Source: Nonomuraea gerenzanensis
GTDB lineage: Bacteria; Actinomycetota; Actinomycetes; Streptosporangiales; Streptosporangiaceae
Direction: 5' to 3'
DNA: 64,000 nt
NCBI RefSeq assembly: GCF_020215645.1
Contig: NZ_CP084058.1
Coordinates: forward strand, 11,710,501 to 11,774,500
The position numbers and the translations under genes were made by a program. Positions 41,153-49,925 of the stretch are shown here, piece by piece. Numbering within the stretch: the first letter of the stretch is position 1; each line of letters opens with the position of its first letter. The notes under the pieces were generated by a model. It had not been told where the DNA came from and ran no database searches. It saw only the letters and a list, made by a program, of their open reading frames with translations.

Positions 41153-42554
41153 CGGATTGCTCCAGTTTGATGGTGATCGTGGTGGGTTCGGAGTAGAAGT
41201 CCAGCGACCGGGTGCCGCCCTCCCTGCCGATCCCCGACAGCTTCACGCCGCCGAACGGGGTGCGCAGGTCGCGCAGGTACCACGTGTTGACCCAGACGAG
41301 CCCGGCCTCCAGGCGCTGGGCCACCCGATGGGCCCGGTCGAGGTTCGTGGTCCACAGCGTGGCGGCCAGGCCGTACTCGCTGCCGTTGGCCAGGTCGACG
41401 GCCTCGGCCTCGCTGTCGAAGGGCGTGACATGGCACACGGGACCGAAGATCTCTTCTCTGTTGAACCTCGACCATTCAGACAAGCCTGTCACCACCGTCG
41501 GCTCCACGAAATAACCGGAATCGCGATGATCGCCGAACACGGGGACACTGCCGCCTGCGAGCATCTTGGCTCCCTCCGAGCGGGCCAAGGCGTAGTAGGA
41601 GAGCACCTTCTCCCGGTGCTCCGCCGAGATCATGGGCTGGAGCTGCGCCTCCTGGGCGCGGGCGGCCAGCCGGGCGCAGAAGTCCTCGAAGACCGAGCGG
41701 TGCACGTACATGCGCTCGGTGCACAGGCAGACCTGGCCGCCGTTGGTGAAGACCGACTTCACCGTGCCCTCCACCGCCTTGTCGAGGTCGCAGTCCTCGA
41801 AGATCAGCCCCGCGTTCTTGCCGCCCAGCTCGAACGAGATCGGCTTGACCCGGTCGGCCACCGACTTCATGATCGCCGTGCCGGTGCGGGTGGAGCCGGT
41901 GAACGTCACGGCGTCCACCCCCGGGTGCTCGACCAGGAGCTGGCCGGCGGAGCCGTACCCGTAGATGATGTTGACCACGCCGGGCGGCAGCCCGGCCTCG
42001 GTGCAGATCTCGGCGAACACGGCGGCCGAGCCCGGCGTCTGCTCCGACGGCTTGACCACGACCGTGTTGCCCGAGACCAGGGCGGGCGCCAGCTTCCAGG
42101 TCATCAGCAGAAACGGCAGGTTCCACGGGACGATCACCGCGACCACGCCGAGCGGCCTGCGCACGGTGTAGCTGAGCAGGCCCGACAGGTGGAAGGCGTC
42201 CTCGGGCCGCTGCGCGGCGATCTCGGCGAAGGCGCGGAAGTTGGCGATGCCGCGCGGGATGTCCAGGGTGCGGGTCTGGTCGAGCGGCTTGCCGGTGTCG
42301 GCGATCTCGGCCGCCACCAGGTCGTCGAAGCGCGCCTCGATGCCCTCGGACAGGCGCCGCATCCAGCCGGCGCGCTCGCCGACGGGCATCGCCGCCCAGT
42401 CGCGGGCCGCCTCCCTCGCCGCGCGCACGGCCCGGTCGACCACCTCCGGGTCGGCCTCGTGGACCTGCCTGATCACCGCGCCCGTGACAGGGTCGTGCAC
42501 GGGGAACGCCTTGCCCGCGGCCACCGGCTGGCCACCGACGTAGTGGGTCAGCAC
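41145..42554 (-). CDS. 2-aminomuconate/2-hydroxymuconate semialdehyde dehydrogenase
   Basis: This 469-residue NAD-dependent aldehyde dehydrogenase has VIVPWNLPFLLMTWKLAPAL, the nucleotide loop FTGSTRTG, the general base Glu in SFELGGKNAG and the catalytic Cys in GGQVCLCTERM. It is the first gene of the operon and would oxidise aminomuconate semialdehyde to 2-aminomuconate. GTG 42554 is chosen for GAGGAG seven bases upstream. With the decarboxylase before it in the pathway deleted, its natural substrate may be made by another enzyme or not at all. Confidence 0.9.
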   Translation of the reverse strand: MLTHYVGGQPVAAGKAFPVHDPVTGAVIRQVHEADPEVVDRAVRAAREAARDWAAMPVGERAGWMRRLSEGIEARFDDLVAAEIADTGKPLDQTRTLDIPRGIANFRAFAEIAAQRPEDAFHLSGLLSYTVRRPLGVVAVIVPWNLPFLLMTWKLAPALVSGNTVVVKPSEQTPGSAAVFAEICTEAGLPPGVVNIIYGYGSAGQLLVEHPGVDAVTFTGSTRTGTAIMKSVADRVKPISFELGGKNAGLIFEDCDLDKAVEGTVKSVFTNGGQVCLCTERMYVHRSVFEDFCARLAARAQEAQLQPMISAEHREKVLSYYALARSEGAKMLAGGSVPVFGDHRDSGYFVEPTVVTGLSEWSRFNREEIFGPVCHVTPFDSEAEAVDLANGSEYGLAATLWTTNLDRAHRVAQRLEAGLVWVNTWYLRDLRTPFGGVKLSGIGREGGTRSLDFYSEPTTITIKLEQSDA

Positions 42555-42620
42555 AACGGTCTCCTCATCTCTCCCTCGCCTCCCGGTATAGATCGCGGTG
42601 CTGCTCGTGGACAACAGGAA

Positions 42621-42637
42621 GTTCCGGGACACGGAAC
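42621..42637. promoter_or_regulatory. GTTCCG-N5-CGGAAC inverted repeat, possible operator of kynurenine operon
   Basis: A perfect 6-bp inverted repeat with 5-base spacer lies 67 bases before the aldehyde dehydrogenase start and 59 bases before the divergent dienelactone hydrolase start. It is the only clear dyad in this promoter region. The regulator is unknown. Confidence 0.4.
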
Positions 42638-42695
42638 CTGTCGATCGCATCGTCTCGCCCGAACGCGGCGCGCGCCATGCGCGATGCTGGTGGAC

Positions 42696-43400
42696 ATGCA
42701 GACCCGTACAGATCGCATCACCGCCCACGACGGCTCCTTCGACGTCCACGTGTGGCTGCCCGACTCGGGCTCCGGCCCCGGCCTCCTCCTGGTGCAGGAG
42801 ATCTACGGGGTCGGCCCGTACATCGAGAAGGTCGCCGCCGACCTCGCCGCGCGCGGCTACGTGGTGGCCGCGCCCGACCTGTTCTGGCGGCTGCGGCCGC
42901 ACTGGGTCGGCGAGCACACGCCCGAGGGCACGCAGGCCGCGCTCAAGCTGGCCCAGGGCTTCGACCTGGCGCAGGGCGTGGCCGACTGCGCGCTGACGGT
43001 CTCCCACCTGCGCTCGCTGCCCGAGGTGCGCGGCGGGGTGGGGGCGCTCGGCTTCTGCCTGGGCGGCTCGGTGGACTACATGCTCGCCACCCAGATCGAG
43101 CTGGCCGCGGTGCTGTCCTTCTACGGCTCCGCCGTGCCGGACGCGACCGGGCTGATGGAGCGCATCCAGGCGCCGCTGCTGCTGGTGTTCGGGGGCAGCG
43201 ACCCCTACATCCCGCGCGAGAGCGTGGCCGCCGTCGAGAAGGCCGCCGAGGGCCGGCCGAACGTGGTCATGCACGTCGAGGAGGAGGCCGGGCACGCCTT
43301 CCACAACAGCGAGTCGCCGATGTTCCACCAGCCGGAGCCGGCGGCGCGCGCCTGGGAGGTGGCGATGGCGTTCCTGGAGCGGCACCTGCCCGCCCGGTGA
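42696..43400 (+). CDS. Dienelactone hydrolase family protein
   Basis: This 234-residue alpha/beta hydrolase has the DLH-type triad: Cys in GALGFCLGGSVDYM, Asp near GGSDPYIPRE and His in EEAGHAFHN. It also has LLVQEIYGVGPYIEKVAADLAARGYVV. DLH enzymes hydrolyse dienelactones or similar esters. Divergence from the aromatic-catabolism operon is suggestive only. ATG 42696 is chosen, with an in-frame ATG four codons earlier. Confidence 0.87.
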   Translation: MQTRTDRITAHDGSFDVHVWLPDSGSGPGLLLVQEIYGVGPYIEKVAADLAARGYVVAAPDLFWRLRPHWVGEHTPEGTQAALKLAQGFDLAQGVADCALTVSHLRSLPEVRGGVGALGFCLGGSVDYMLATQIELAAVLSFYGSAVPDATGLMERIQAPLLLVFGGSDPYIPRESVAAVEKAAEGRPNVVMHVEEEAGHAFHNSESPMFHQPEPAARAWEVAMAFLERHLPAR

Positions 43401-43456
43401 GACCTGTCCAAGGAGACAGCTTCCGGTACCCCTAGATCAACCGTCATCATGAGCGG

Positions 43457-44011
43457 ATGGCGCGCACGTGGGAATTGTGGGGAAACGTCATTATTGCTGG
43501 TACCTTTGCGCTCCCCCTGGCCTTGCTGGCAATCATGCTCCTCTCCCGCCACCGCGCTCGCGCCGGTCATCCCGCGCCCCTGCGCGCCTCGCTCGCCGAC
43601 GTCGGCATCGTGGTCGGGACGGCGCCGTGGATCTGGATGATCCTGACGCCGTCGGACGGCCCGTCAGGAGTGAACCCGGTGCCGTTCACCGACCTGGCGG
43701 ACCTGATCGGGGCGCCGTGGGAGGCGGTGTCGGTGCAGGTCGGGGGCAACCTCCTGGTGTTCGCGGCGCTGGGCGCGCTGCTGCCCGTACGCAGCCGCGC
43801 GATGTCCTCGCCCGCCCGTGTTGCGGCGGTCGCGGCGGCCTTTTCGGTCCTGGTCGAGACCCTGCAGTACGTGTGCCGTCTGGGGCGTCTGTCCTCCGTG
43901 GACGACGTCATCCTCAATGCGACCGGCGCGGTGATCTTCGCTTTGGTTACTCGCCGCTGGTGGGCCCGGACCGATACCGGCCGGGACCGTTCCACGGTTA
44001 CGGCCCGCTAA
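43457..44011 (+). CDS. VanZ-like membrane protein
   Basis: This is a 184-residue protein with four predicted transmembrane helices: about 10-30, 46-63, 92-110 and 118-165 in two parts. The VanZ signature is spread over GGNLLVFAALGALLPV, LVETLQYVCRLGRLSSVDDVILNATGA. VanZ in enterococci gives low-level teicoplanin resistance, while actinomycete homologues are of unknown function. It stands alone between DLH and GntR genes. Confidence 0.83.
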   Translation: MARTWELWGNVIIAGTFALPLALLAIMLLSRHRARAGHPAPLRASLADVGIVVGTAPWIWMILTPSDGPSGVNPVPFTDLADLIGAPWEAVSVQVGGNLLVFAALGALLPVRSRAMSSPARVAAVAAAFSVLVETLQYVCRLGRLSSVDDVILNATGAVIFALVTRRWWARTDTGRDRSTVTAR

Positions 44012-44152
44012 AACATCGTCGAATTCACCACTCGGGCACGATCCTCTCAAAATCAGCCCGCGACCAAGGGCTGCTTCTGTGCGATCGTGGACAAGACGGG
44101 GCAAGTTCTCTGGAGACGCCACTACGCGGTTGGTGACAGAGGGTGATCAAAG

Positions 44153-44905
44153 TTGTCTGAATCCCCGGTACCCCACGAGCCCCCTATCTATCGACGCATC
44201 GCCGACGGTCTCCGCGCCCGGATTCTGTCCGGCGAACTGCGCGACGGGGACCGACTACCGGGCGAGAACGCGCTTATGGCCGAATACGCAATCGCACGAG
44301 CCACCGCCAGGCAGGCGCTTGCCGTACTGATCAACGAAGGGCTGGCGGTGCCCAGACGAGGTTCGGGGGTTTACGTGCGGCTCTTCAAACCGATCCGCAG
44401 GCACGGCTCACGCCGCCTGTCACGAGAGCAGTGGGGTCAGGGACGCGCCATCTGGGACGCCGACACGCGTGGCCGCCCCTTCACCGTCGACGCCTTAGAG
44501 GTGGCGTTGGAGCGAGCCACCGAGGATGTGGCCGCCGTGCTGGAGAGCGGCGAGGTCTGGGTACGCCGGCGCCGCTACTCCGTGGACGCCAGACCGGTGC
44601 AACTGGCCACCTCCTTCTTCCCCGCCCGCCTGGTCGAGGGCAGCGCGATCACCCTCGCCGACACCGGCCCCGGCGGCGTCTACGCCAGGCTCAGCGACCT
44701 GGGCCTGCCCCCCGCCCACTTCACCGAGGAGGTCAGGGCCCGCATGCCGGGCCCGCGCGAGAGCAGGCTGCTCGACCTGCCCGCCGGCACGCCGGTCATC
44801 GTCATCGCCCGCACGGCGTACACGTCGGGCGGGCTGCCGATCGAGCTGAACGAGATGGTGCTGGACTCCGCGGCTTACGTACTCCAGTACGACTTCGACG
44901 CGTGA
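44153..44905 (+). CDS. GntR/HutC-family transcriptional regulator
   Basis: This 250-residue repressor has an N-terminal GntR winged helix (IYRRIADGLRARILSGELRDGDRLPGEN, ATARQALAVLINEGLAVPRRGSGVYV). A C-terminal UTRA ligand domain ends with GLPIELNEMVLDSAAYVLQYDF. The start is a TTG with AGAGGGTGA upstream. It is followed 120 bases on by a small gene that may be regulated with it. The ligand is unknown. Confidence 0.88.
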   Translation: MSESPVPHEPPIYRRIADGLRARILSGELRDGDRLPGENALMAEYAIARATARQALAVLINEGLAVPRRGSGVYVRLFKPIRRHGSRRLSREQWGQGRAIWDADTRGRPFTVDALEVALERATEDVAAVLESGEVWVRRRRYSVDARPVQLATSFFPARLVEGSAITLADTGPGGVYARLSDLGLPPAHFTEEVRARMPGPRESRLLDLPAGTPVIVIARTAYTSGGLPIELNEMVLDSAAYVLQYDFDA

Positions 44906-45028
44906 TTCAAGCCGATCTGTCAAGCGATAGGTTGACCTGTCCATCACGATCATTGAATTCTCTAGAGAAGTGCCGCATCTTCTAAGGAGATGGAACCTCG
45001 CCTGGGGGCCCGGGAAAGGCGGACAGCG

Positions 45029-45283
45029 ATGTCCTTTGAGATGTCCTTTGATCGGCATCTCGCCGAGATCGCCCGGGAGTACCCCCAGTGGACCATCTGG
45101 CGGAGCGACGCGGGCCGCTGGTGGGCCACGAGACACCATCCGCTGAGCGCGGCGCAGCGCGATGCCGGATGTGCGATGACCATCGACGCGGACGACCCGG
45201 ACGGCCTGCGCGACCGACTCCGGGACCAGGAAAGGTGGGCCGGCGAGCAGCACACGTGGCGAGCCGGCCCCGCACCACCCTGA
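45029..45283 (+). CDS. Small hypothetical protein downstream of GntR regulator
   Basis: This is an 84-residue soluble protein from ATG 45029 (MSFEMSFDRHLAEIA). A longer form starting at 44,990 has AGGAG directly touching its ATG, so the start is uncertain. The core WTIWRSDAGRWWATRHHPLS is Trp-rich, followed by TIDADDPDGLRDRLRDQE. No family is recognised. It is probably expressed with the GntR gene. Confidence 0.6.
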   Translation: MSFEMSFDRHLAEIAREYPQWTIWRSDAGRWWATRHHPLSAAQRDAGCAMTIDADDPDGLRDRLRDQERWAGEQHTWRAGPAPP

Positions 45284-45316
45284 CGCGGGTCGCGGCACGT
45301 GCCGCGAGCCCGCGTC
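45282..45316 (+). terminator. Long hairpin after small hypothetical gene
   Basis: An outer stem GACGCGGG / CCCGCGTC and an inner 16-bp palindrome CGCGGCACGTGCCGCG form one long hairpin with a bulged base. It begins within the stop codon region of the small gene. Confidence 0.6.
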
Positions 45317-45396
45317 CACGAGCAGCCCGGTGCCGGGTCCAGCGTCTCGGCGGCCCCGGCACCGGGCCCCCAAGATCAGGAGGGGCCACGAACGCG

Positions 45397-45429
45397 GAAG
45401 TCCCCGACCCGATCGGGGGCGGGGGCTTC
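45397..45429 (-). terminator. Hairpin after DivIVA-like gene
   Basis: The stem GAAGTCCCCG / CGGGGGCTTC (one T-G pair) encloses a further CCCGATCGGG palindrome. It lies 15 bases beyond the DivIVA-like stop codon on the minus strand, and its GAAG end gives a short pyrimidine run after the stem. Confidence 0.65.
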
Positions 45430-45443
45430 CGCTCCCCTACCGG

Positions 45444-46514
45444 CTACTTGCGCGAGTCCGACATCCGGCCGATGTTGACGTCGGTGTCCTCGGAGACGAC
45501 GCCCTCGCGCGGCTCGGCGGCCTCGTCCTTGACGATGACCCGCACCGTCCGCTCCGGGTCCTCGGCGTCGTCCTGCGGCGGCACCGGCTGAGCGGGCGGC
45601 TCGGGCTCACCGTGGGCCTCGGGCTGGGCGGGCGGGCCGGCCGGGCCGGCCTGCGGGAGCTGGGCGGGCTGTGCGGGGGCCGGCGGCGCGATGGCCTCGG
45701 GCACCAGCGGCCCCGCGTTCGACTCGGCCCGCATGAGGTCGCCCAGCACCGAGCTGATCTCCGTCAGCCGCCGCACGACCTCCGTGTGCGTGTTGCTCAG
45801 GTACTCCACCCGGCGGCCCGCCTGCTCGTCCAGCGCCGTCGCCCGCTGGTGGGCGGTGGCCAGCAGGCTCTCGGCCTCCTGGTGCGCGCCGGCCAGCAGC
45901 TGCTCGGCCTGGGCGTTGGCCGACTGCATCACCTGCTCGGAGTCGGTCCTGGCCATGGTGATCGTCCGCTCCGCCTCCGCCCTGGCCTCCCGCAGCGTCT
46001 CCTCGGCCTCGGCGCGGGCGGAGGTGAGCTGCTCCTCCGCGTCGCCGCCCGCCTGCGCCAGCATGCGCTCGGCGGCCTGGGTGGCCTCGCTCACCCGACG
46101 CTCGGCCTCGGCCTGCGCGGAGGTGAGGATCTTGTCGGCGGTCTCGCGGGAGGTGGTCACGAGGCGCTCCGCCTCCGACTTGGCGGCGTCACGCACGCTG
46201 GCGGCCTCGGCCTCCGCGTCCTCGCGCTTGGCGGCGGCCTCCTCCTCCCCGAGCCGGAGGATCTGCGCGAGCCTGGGGCTGAGATCCTCGTAGCTCTGCG
46301 GCGTCTCGACCATGCGGCGTCTGGCCTCGGCCAGCTCGATGCGGCCCTGCTCCGCCTGCTCGATGGCCCGTGCCAGCCGCTCCTCCAGATCCCTTATCTG
46401 GTTCCGGGTGCGGATGATGTAGTCATGAACCTGGCGGCGGTTGTAGCCGCGCATCACGACTTCGAAGGTGTCCTCTTGCATCAGGTCGGGAATGCTCTCG
46501 TGCTGGTTCATCAT
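45444..46514 (-). CDS. DivIVA-domain coiled-coil protein
   Basis: This is a 356-residue cytoplasmic scaffold-type protein. The N-terminus has a DivIVA-like segment (FEVVMRGYNRRQVHDYI). A long Ala/Glu-rich coiled coil (about 40-270) follows, with repeats of AEAER and AxxEAEE heptads. A Pro/Gln-rich linker and an acidic tail (DAEDPERTVRVIVKDEA) end the chain. In actinomycetes such proteins (Scy, FilP, cellulose-binding-protein annotated) organise polar growth. Two adjacent ATG codons begin the gene. Confidence 0.85.
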   Translation of the reverse strand: MMNQHESIPDLMQEDTFEVVMRGYNRRQVHDYIIRTRNQIRDLEERLARAIEQAEQGRIELAEARRRMVETPQSYEDLSPRLAQILRLGEEEAAAKREDAEAEAASVRDAAKSEAERLVTTSRETADKILTSAQAEAERRVSEATQAAERMLAQAGGDAEEQLTSARAEAEETLREARAEAERTITMARTDSEQVMQSANAQAEQLLAGAHQEAESLLATAHQRATALDEQAGRRVEYLSNTHTEVVRRLTEISSVLGDLMRAESNAGPLVPEAIAPPAPAQPAQLPQAGPAGPPAQPEAHGEPEPPAQPVPPQDDAEDPERTVRVIVKDEAAEPREGVVSEDTDVNIGRMSDSRK

Positions 46515-46652
46515 GGGGGTTACCTATGGTCTGCGTGAGGCGGGGGAAAACTAGCGGGTTGTGAGGGTCTGGCAACGGGACGTCAGGAAACGACTTTCCT
46601 GCCATCTGCCCACGTCCGCAACCCGAACGCCATACCCCGAGCTGGAATTACG

Positions 46653-47183
46653 ATGTCTCGAATGTACATAGCAGCGTTGGACAACGGAGCAGTCCCGGAC
46701 ATACATCCTGAAGCGTACATAGCCCCTGGTGCGGTCGTGGTCGGCGACGTACGCGTGGGCCGGGCGTCCAGCATCTGGTACGGCTCCGTCCTGCGCGGGG
46801 ACGACGAACGGATCGAGATCGGCGCGGAGTGCAACGTGCAGGACCTGTCGTGCCTGCACGCCGACCCGGGTGAGCCGGCGATCCTGGAGGACCGCGTCAG
46901 CCTGGGCCACAAGGCCATGGTCCACGGCGCCCACGTGGAGACCGGCGCGCTGATCGGCATCGGCGCGATCGTGCTGGGCGGCGCCCGCATCGGCGCGGGC
47001 ACACTGGTGGCCGCCGGAGCCCTCGTGGGCCCCGGCAAGAAGATCCCGGCGGGCGTGCTCGTCGCGGGCGTGCCCGGCAAAATCGTGCGTGAGCTCACCG
47101 ACGACGACCGCGACTCCTTCGCCCGCACGCCGGACAACTACGTGGCCAAGGCACTCAGGCACCGGCAGGCGTCATCGCTTTGA
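46653..47183 (+). CDS. Gamma-carbonic anhydrase-like hexapeptide-repeat protein
   Basis: This 176-residue left-handed beta-helix protein with repeats such as AYIAPGAVVVGDVRVGRASSI has metal-ligand His in LSCLHADPG, LGHKAMVHGAHVE. Gln/Asp residues around RGDDERIEIG and NVQDLS match the gamma-class carbonic anhydrase / PaaY family. Activity as carbonic anhydrase is not certain in this group. The last 29 bases overlap the converging lipoprotein gene. Confidence 0.85.
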   Translation: MSRMYIAALDNGAVPDIHPEAYIAPGAVVVGDVRVGRASSIWYGSVLRGDDERIEIGAECNVQDLSCLHADPGEPAILEDRVSLGHKAMVHGAHVETGALIGIGAIVLGGARIGAGTLVAAGALVGPGKKIPAGVLVAGVPGKIVRELTDDDRDSFARTPDNYVAKALRHRQASSL

Positions 47184-48057
47184 TCAGAACCTCGTCCGAC
47201 ACCGACGCCGGGTTGAGCGGGTCGGCGTAGTCGGGCAGCTCCGGCCTCAGGAAGCGGACGAAGTCGACCGTGAGCTTGAGGTCGGGGGTGCCCTTGACCT
47301 GCTTGGCGTTGCCCTTGGTGGCGTCCTTCTTGAGCGTGCTGTAGCTGTCCCAGTCGGTGTAGGCCGTCACGCCCCACTGGAGCACGTCGGGCAGGCTGGA
47401 GGGCCAGCGCTGGGCCACCTTCCACGTGCCCTTGTCCTCCTTGTAGAGCGCGACGAAGACCCGGCCGACCCGGGCCAGCGCGAGGTCCACCCAGCCGCTC
47501 TTGACGGCGACCTCCTTGGGCTTGGAGCTGCCGTCCTGGGTGAGCTTCGCCTCCACCTGGCCGCTCTTCTCCGCGGTGCCGGTGGTGACGGAGACCCAGT
47601 TGGGCTTGGCGTAGGAGCCGGGCTGGCGGGCCATGAGGCCGCCGAGCGAGAACTTCCGCTTGGGCTGCCCGCCGCTCCTGCCCTCGACCTTGACCCGGGC
47701 GTGCATGACGATGTCCCCGGCGAGCTCCTGGTACACGAAGGGCCCGCGGAAGCCGTCGAACCACGCCGAGACGTTGGGCTCCAGGTACATCGCGCCGTTC
47801 ACCGTCTTGTTGACGTCGTACTTGGTGAGCCGGTCGACGTCCTTCTCGGTCTCGCTGAGCTTGGTCCACATCTTCAGGTCGGCCGCGTCGTCGAACTCGG
47901 TGGAGGCCTCGCCCACCTCCCCGCCGGGCGCGGGCGGGGCGGCGTTCTGTAGCGTGAGAATGCCCGGGCCTGTGGGTGTCGGCTGTGCCGCAGTCGTCGT
48001 ACCGCAACCGGAGAGCACGCTCACGACCGCCAACGTCCCTGCTACCTTCACCCTCAT
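47155..48057 (-). CDS. Lipoprotein with DUF1349-like concanavalin-fold domain
   Basis: This is a 300-residue secreted lipoprotein with signal VKVAGTLAVVSVLSGCG and a lipidated Cys. The mature region has the strand-rich pattern of DUF1349 (YLEPNVSAWFDGFRGPFVYQELAGDIV, LGGLMARQPGSYAKPNWVSV, LALARVGRVFVALY), a lectin-like fold often binding sugars. ATG 48057 is preferred; ATG 48066 is possible. It is divergent from the next gene with only about 20 bases between them. Confidence 0.78.
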   Translation of the reverse strand: MRVKVAGTLAVVSVLSGCGTTTAAQPTPTGPGILTLQNAAPPAPGGEVGEASTEFDDAADLKMWTKLSETEKDVDRLTKYDVNKTVNGAMYLEPNVSAWFDGFRGPFVYQELAGDIVMHARVKVEGRSGGQPKRKFSLGGLMARQPGSYAKPNWVSVTTGTAEKSGQVEAKLTQDGSSKPKEVAVKSGWVDLALARVGRVFVALYKEDKGTWKVAQRWPSSLPDVLQWGVTAYTDWDSYSTLKKDATKGNAKQVKGTPDLKLTVDFVRFLRPELPDYADPLNPASVSDEVLIKAMTPAGA

Positions 48058-48077
48058 GTCGGACATTCTGCCGTGAA

Positions 48078-49427
48078 ATGCCGATGGATGATCCGAGTAC
48101 GCCCAGTACGATGACCGCCGTGCCACCCTGGGATGCGTTCACCGCCACAGAGGCGGAGGTCCGCGCGATGGTCGCGGACCCGCGCTGGCAGGGTCTTCCC
48201 GTACCCGATCGCGCCCACGTCCTGGCGGCCAGAATTCTTGTGACCCCAGCTGGCGACCGGTGGCTGTACGGCGCGCACGCGCGCTGGCACCTGCACGACC
48301 CCGCCGACGGCCGCTGGCACCCCGCCCCGCCGCCGCGCGGCACGCGGGTGCGCCGGGTGACGCACGCCGCGGCGGTCCTGCCGGACGCCGTGGTGCCGAC
48401 CGGCCACGACTTCCACGCCGAGCCGGGCTCCACCCAGTCGTTCATCGGCCCCGACGTGCCCGAGCGCCTCACCGAGCAGCTCAGGGTCCTGGTGCGCGCC
48501 TGCGGGCGCAAGTCCGAGCTGGACTACCCGCTGACGGCCTTCGATGAGATCTTCGCCACAGACGTGCCGAGCACGGTGGCCGCCGTCTGGGGCACGATCA
48601 TGTGGTGCGCGTACGCGCCCGCCTTCGACGGCAACGAGCGGCTGATCACGGTCTTCGGCGAGTACCTGCGCCGCTCGCTGCCCGGCGACGAGTGGGTGCG
48701 CTGGCTGCCCGCGCCGCCCCTGATGGACCTGGTCACGCTGGTGGCCGAGCGGATGCGGGCCGGGCGGGCGCGCGCGGCGCTCAGGCTCGCCGCCGTGATG
48801 GCGGACACGGCGCAGATCCTGCTGCTCGACACCCGGTTCAGGCCGCGCGCGCTGGCGCTGCTCACGATGGTGGAGCCGCTGCTGCGCCGCCCCCGCTTCG
48901 GCGACCCGTACGACGACGACGCGGCGATGCGCGGGGAGTGGCTGGAGCGCTGCCCGGCGCGGCTGTGCCGGGCCCTGCTCGTGGAGAACGACCCGGAGGC
49001 GCACTTCTCCCACACGCTCTACGACCTCGTGGACGCCCTGTCGTTCACGCCGGAGCCCCGGGTGGCCGCGGCCACGTTCCTGGCCGACCTGTCCGACTCC
49101 AGGGGGGCGTTGCCGGGCCGGCTGGACCACCGGCTGCGGATGGCGTACGAGGAACTGCGCCAGGCGGGCCTCACGGGCACCTCAGCGGCCGAGACGACGC
49201 AACCCGAGGGCTTCCCCGTCCGTACGGGCGAGGCCGCCCCCGTGTCGGAGGTGGAGCCGCCTGACCGGGGCAGCGCGGCGGCGGTGCTGGGGGCCGCGTA
49301 CGCGATGGGGCTGGCGTGGGGCCGGCTGACGGGGGCCAAGCTCCCGGAGCGCGGGCTGGCCGGGCAGTCGGCGCTCGTCCGGCGGATCGTCCACGAACGA
49401 GACGACCATCACACGGGTCACATGTAA
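48078..49427 (+). CDS. Hypothetical protein, about 449 residues
   Basis: This soluble protein is of no recognised family. The N-terminal part has WLYGAHARWHLHDPADGRWHPAPPP, a tryptophan/proline pattern seen in many actinomycete unknowns. The rest is helical with Arg/Ala-rich stretches (ERMRAGRARAALRLAAVMADTAQ), ending with a Gly/Ala-rich segment and HDDHHTGHM-like His-rich tail. No ribosome site is evident before ATG 48078, 48084 or 48111, so the transcript may be leaderless and the start is unsure. Confidence 0.65.
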   Translation: MPMDDPSTPSTMTAVPPWDAFTATEAEVRAMVADPRWQGLPVPDRAHVLAARILVTPAGDRWLYGAHARWHLHDPADGRWHPAPPPRGTRVRRVTHAAAVLPDAVVPTGHDFHAEPGSTQSFIGPDVPERLTEQLRVLVRACGRKSELDYPLTAFDEIFATDVPSTVAAVWGTIMWCAYAPAFDGNERLITVFGEYLRRSLPGDEWVRWLPAPPLMDLVTLVAERMRAGRARAALRLAAVMADTAQILLLDTRFRPRALALLTMVEPLLRRPRFGDPYDDDAAMRGEWLERCPARLCRALLVENDPEAHFSHTLYDLVDALSFTPEPRVAAATFLADLSDSRGALPGRLDHRLRMAYEELRQAGLTGTSAAETTQPEGFPVRTGEAAPVSEVEPPDRGSAAAVLGAAYAMGLAWGRLTGAKLPERGLAGQSALVRRIVHERDDHHTGHM

Positions 49428-49558
49428 ACCACTAATGCCGCTATTTCCCCCTTACTCCTCCTATATCGTTCTAACGCCCCAGATAACAGCAATTTCGCTG
49501 AATTGTGATCTCGGATTCGGGAAATGATCCTGACGGGGCCCCCGCGGCGCAGAAAGGA

Positions 49559-49609
49559 ATGACTCCGATGGGCCATGTCGCAGGAAGGGCCCTCACCGTA
49601 ACCTCGTAG
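49559..49609 (+). other. Possible 16-residue leader ORF
   Basis: ATG 49559 follows AGAAAGGA at a good distance and encodes MTPMGHVAGRALTVTS before TAG. It lies in the leader of the 53-residue gene that begins 32 bases later. Whether it is translated is unknown. The rest of 49,428-49,641 is AT-rich for this genome and probably holds a promoter. Confidence 0.3.
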
Positions 49610-49641
49610 AGGGTGTGGGCTGCGGAAGGAAGGACGACGCG

Positions 49642-49803
49642 GTGGGGCACGACGACCTGGACTCTCGGGTCCATGACCGTGTCGCGTTGGACGAGATTGC
49701 GCTCTACGCCGAGGTGCTCACCGCCGTGGCAGTCAGTGAGCGGCGGCTGACCTTGGACGAACTCGACGACGCGCTCGGATTGCGGACTTCGGCGAGTCGC
49801 TGA
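49642..49803 (+). CDS. Small conserved-type acidic protein, 53 residues
   Basis: From GTG 49642 (GGAAGGAAGG upstream) the frame gives a 53-residue helical acidic protein: VHDRVALDEIALYAEVLTAVAVSERRLTLDELDDALGL. The helix-turn pattern resembles small actinomycete proteins of unknown role seen as short stand-alone genes. It is followed within 25 bases by a good terminator, which supports it being a real transcription unit. Confidence 0.6.
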   Translation: MGHDDLDSRVHDRVALDEIALYAEVLTAVAVSERRLTLDELDDALGLRTSASR

Positions 49804-49824
49804 AGAACCAACTCGATTACCAAG

Positions 49825-49849
49825 ACCCCGGGGACCTAGTTCCCGGGGT
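49825..49849 (+). terminator. Hairpin after the 53-residue gene
   Basis: A 10-bp stem (ACCCCGGGGA against TTCCCGGGGT, one G-T pair) with a 5-base loop is followed by TTTCACAT. It is one of the more canonical terminators in the window. Confidence 0.75.
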
Positions 49850-49925
49850 TTCACATAACTAGTCAATCCACGGCTGGATCATCCGACTTACGGATGAGGC
49901 CCTCAGGTAAGAGGGCTAGACCCTT

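Noticed and set aside
42555..42695. A coding frame continuing the aldehyde dehydrogenase upstream to 43,385
   Set aside because: The upstream part is antisense to the dienelactone hydrolase and has shadow composition. GAGGAG places the true start at 42,554.
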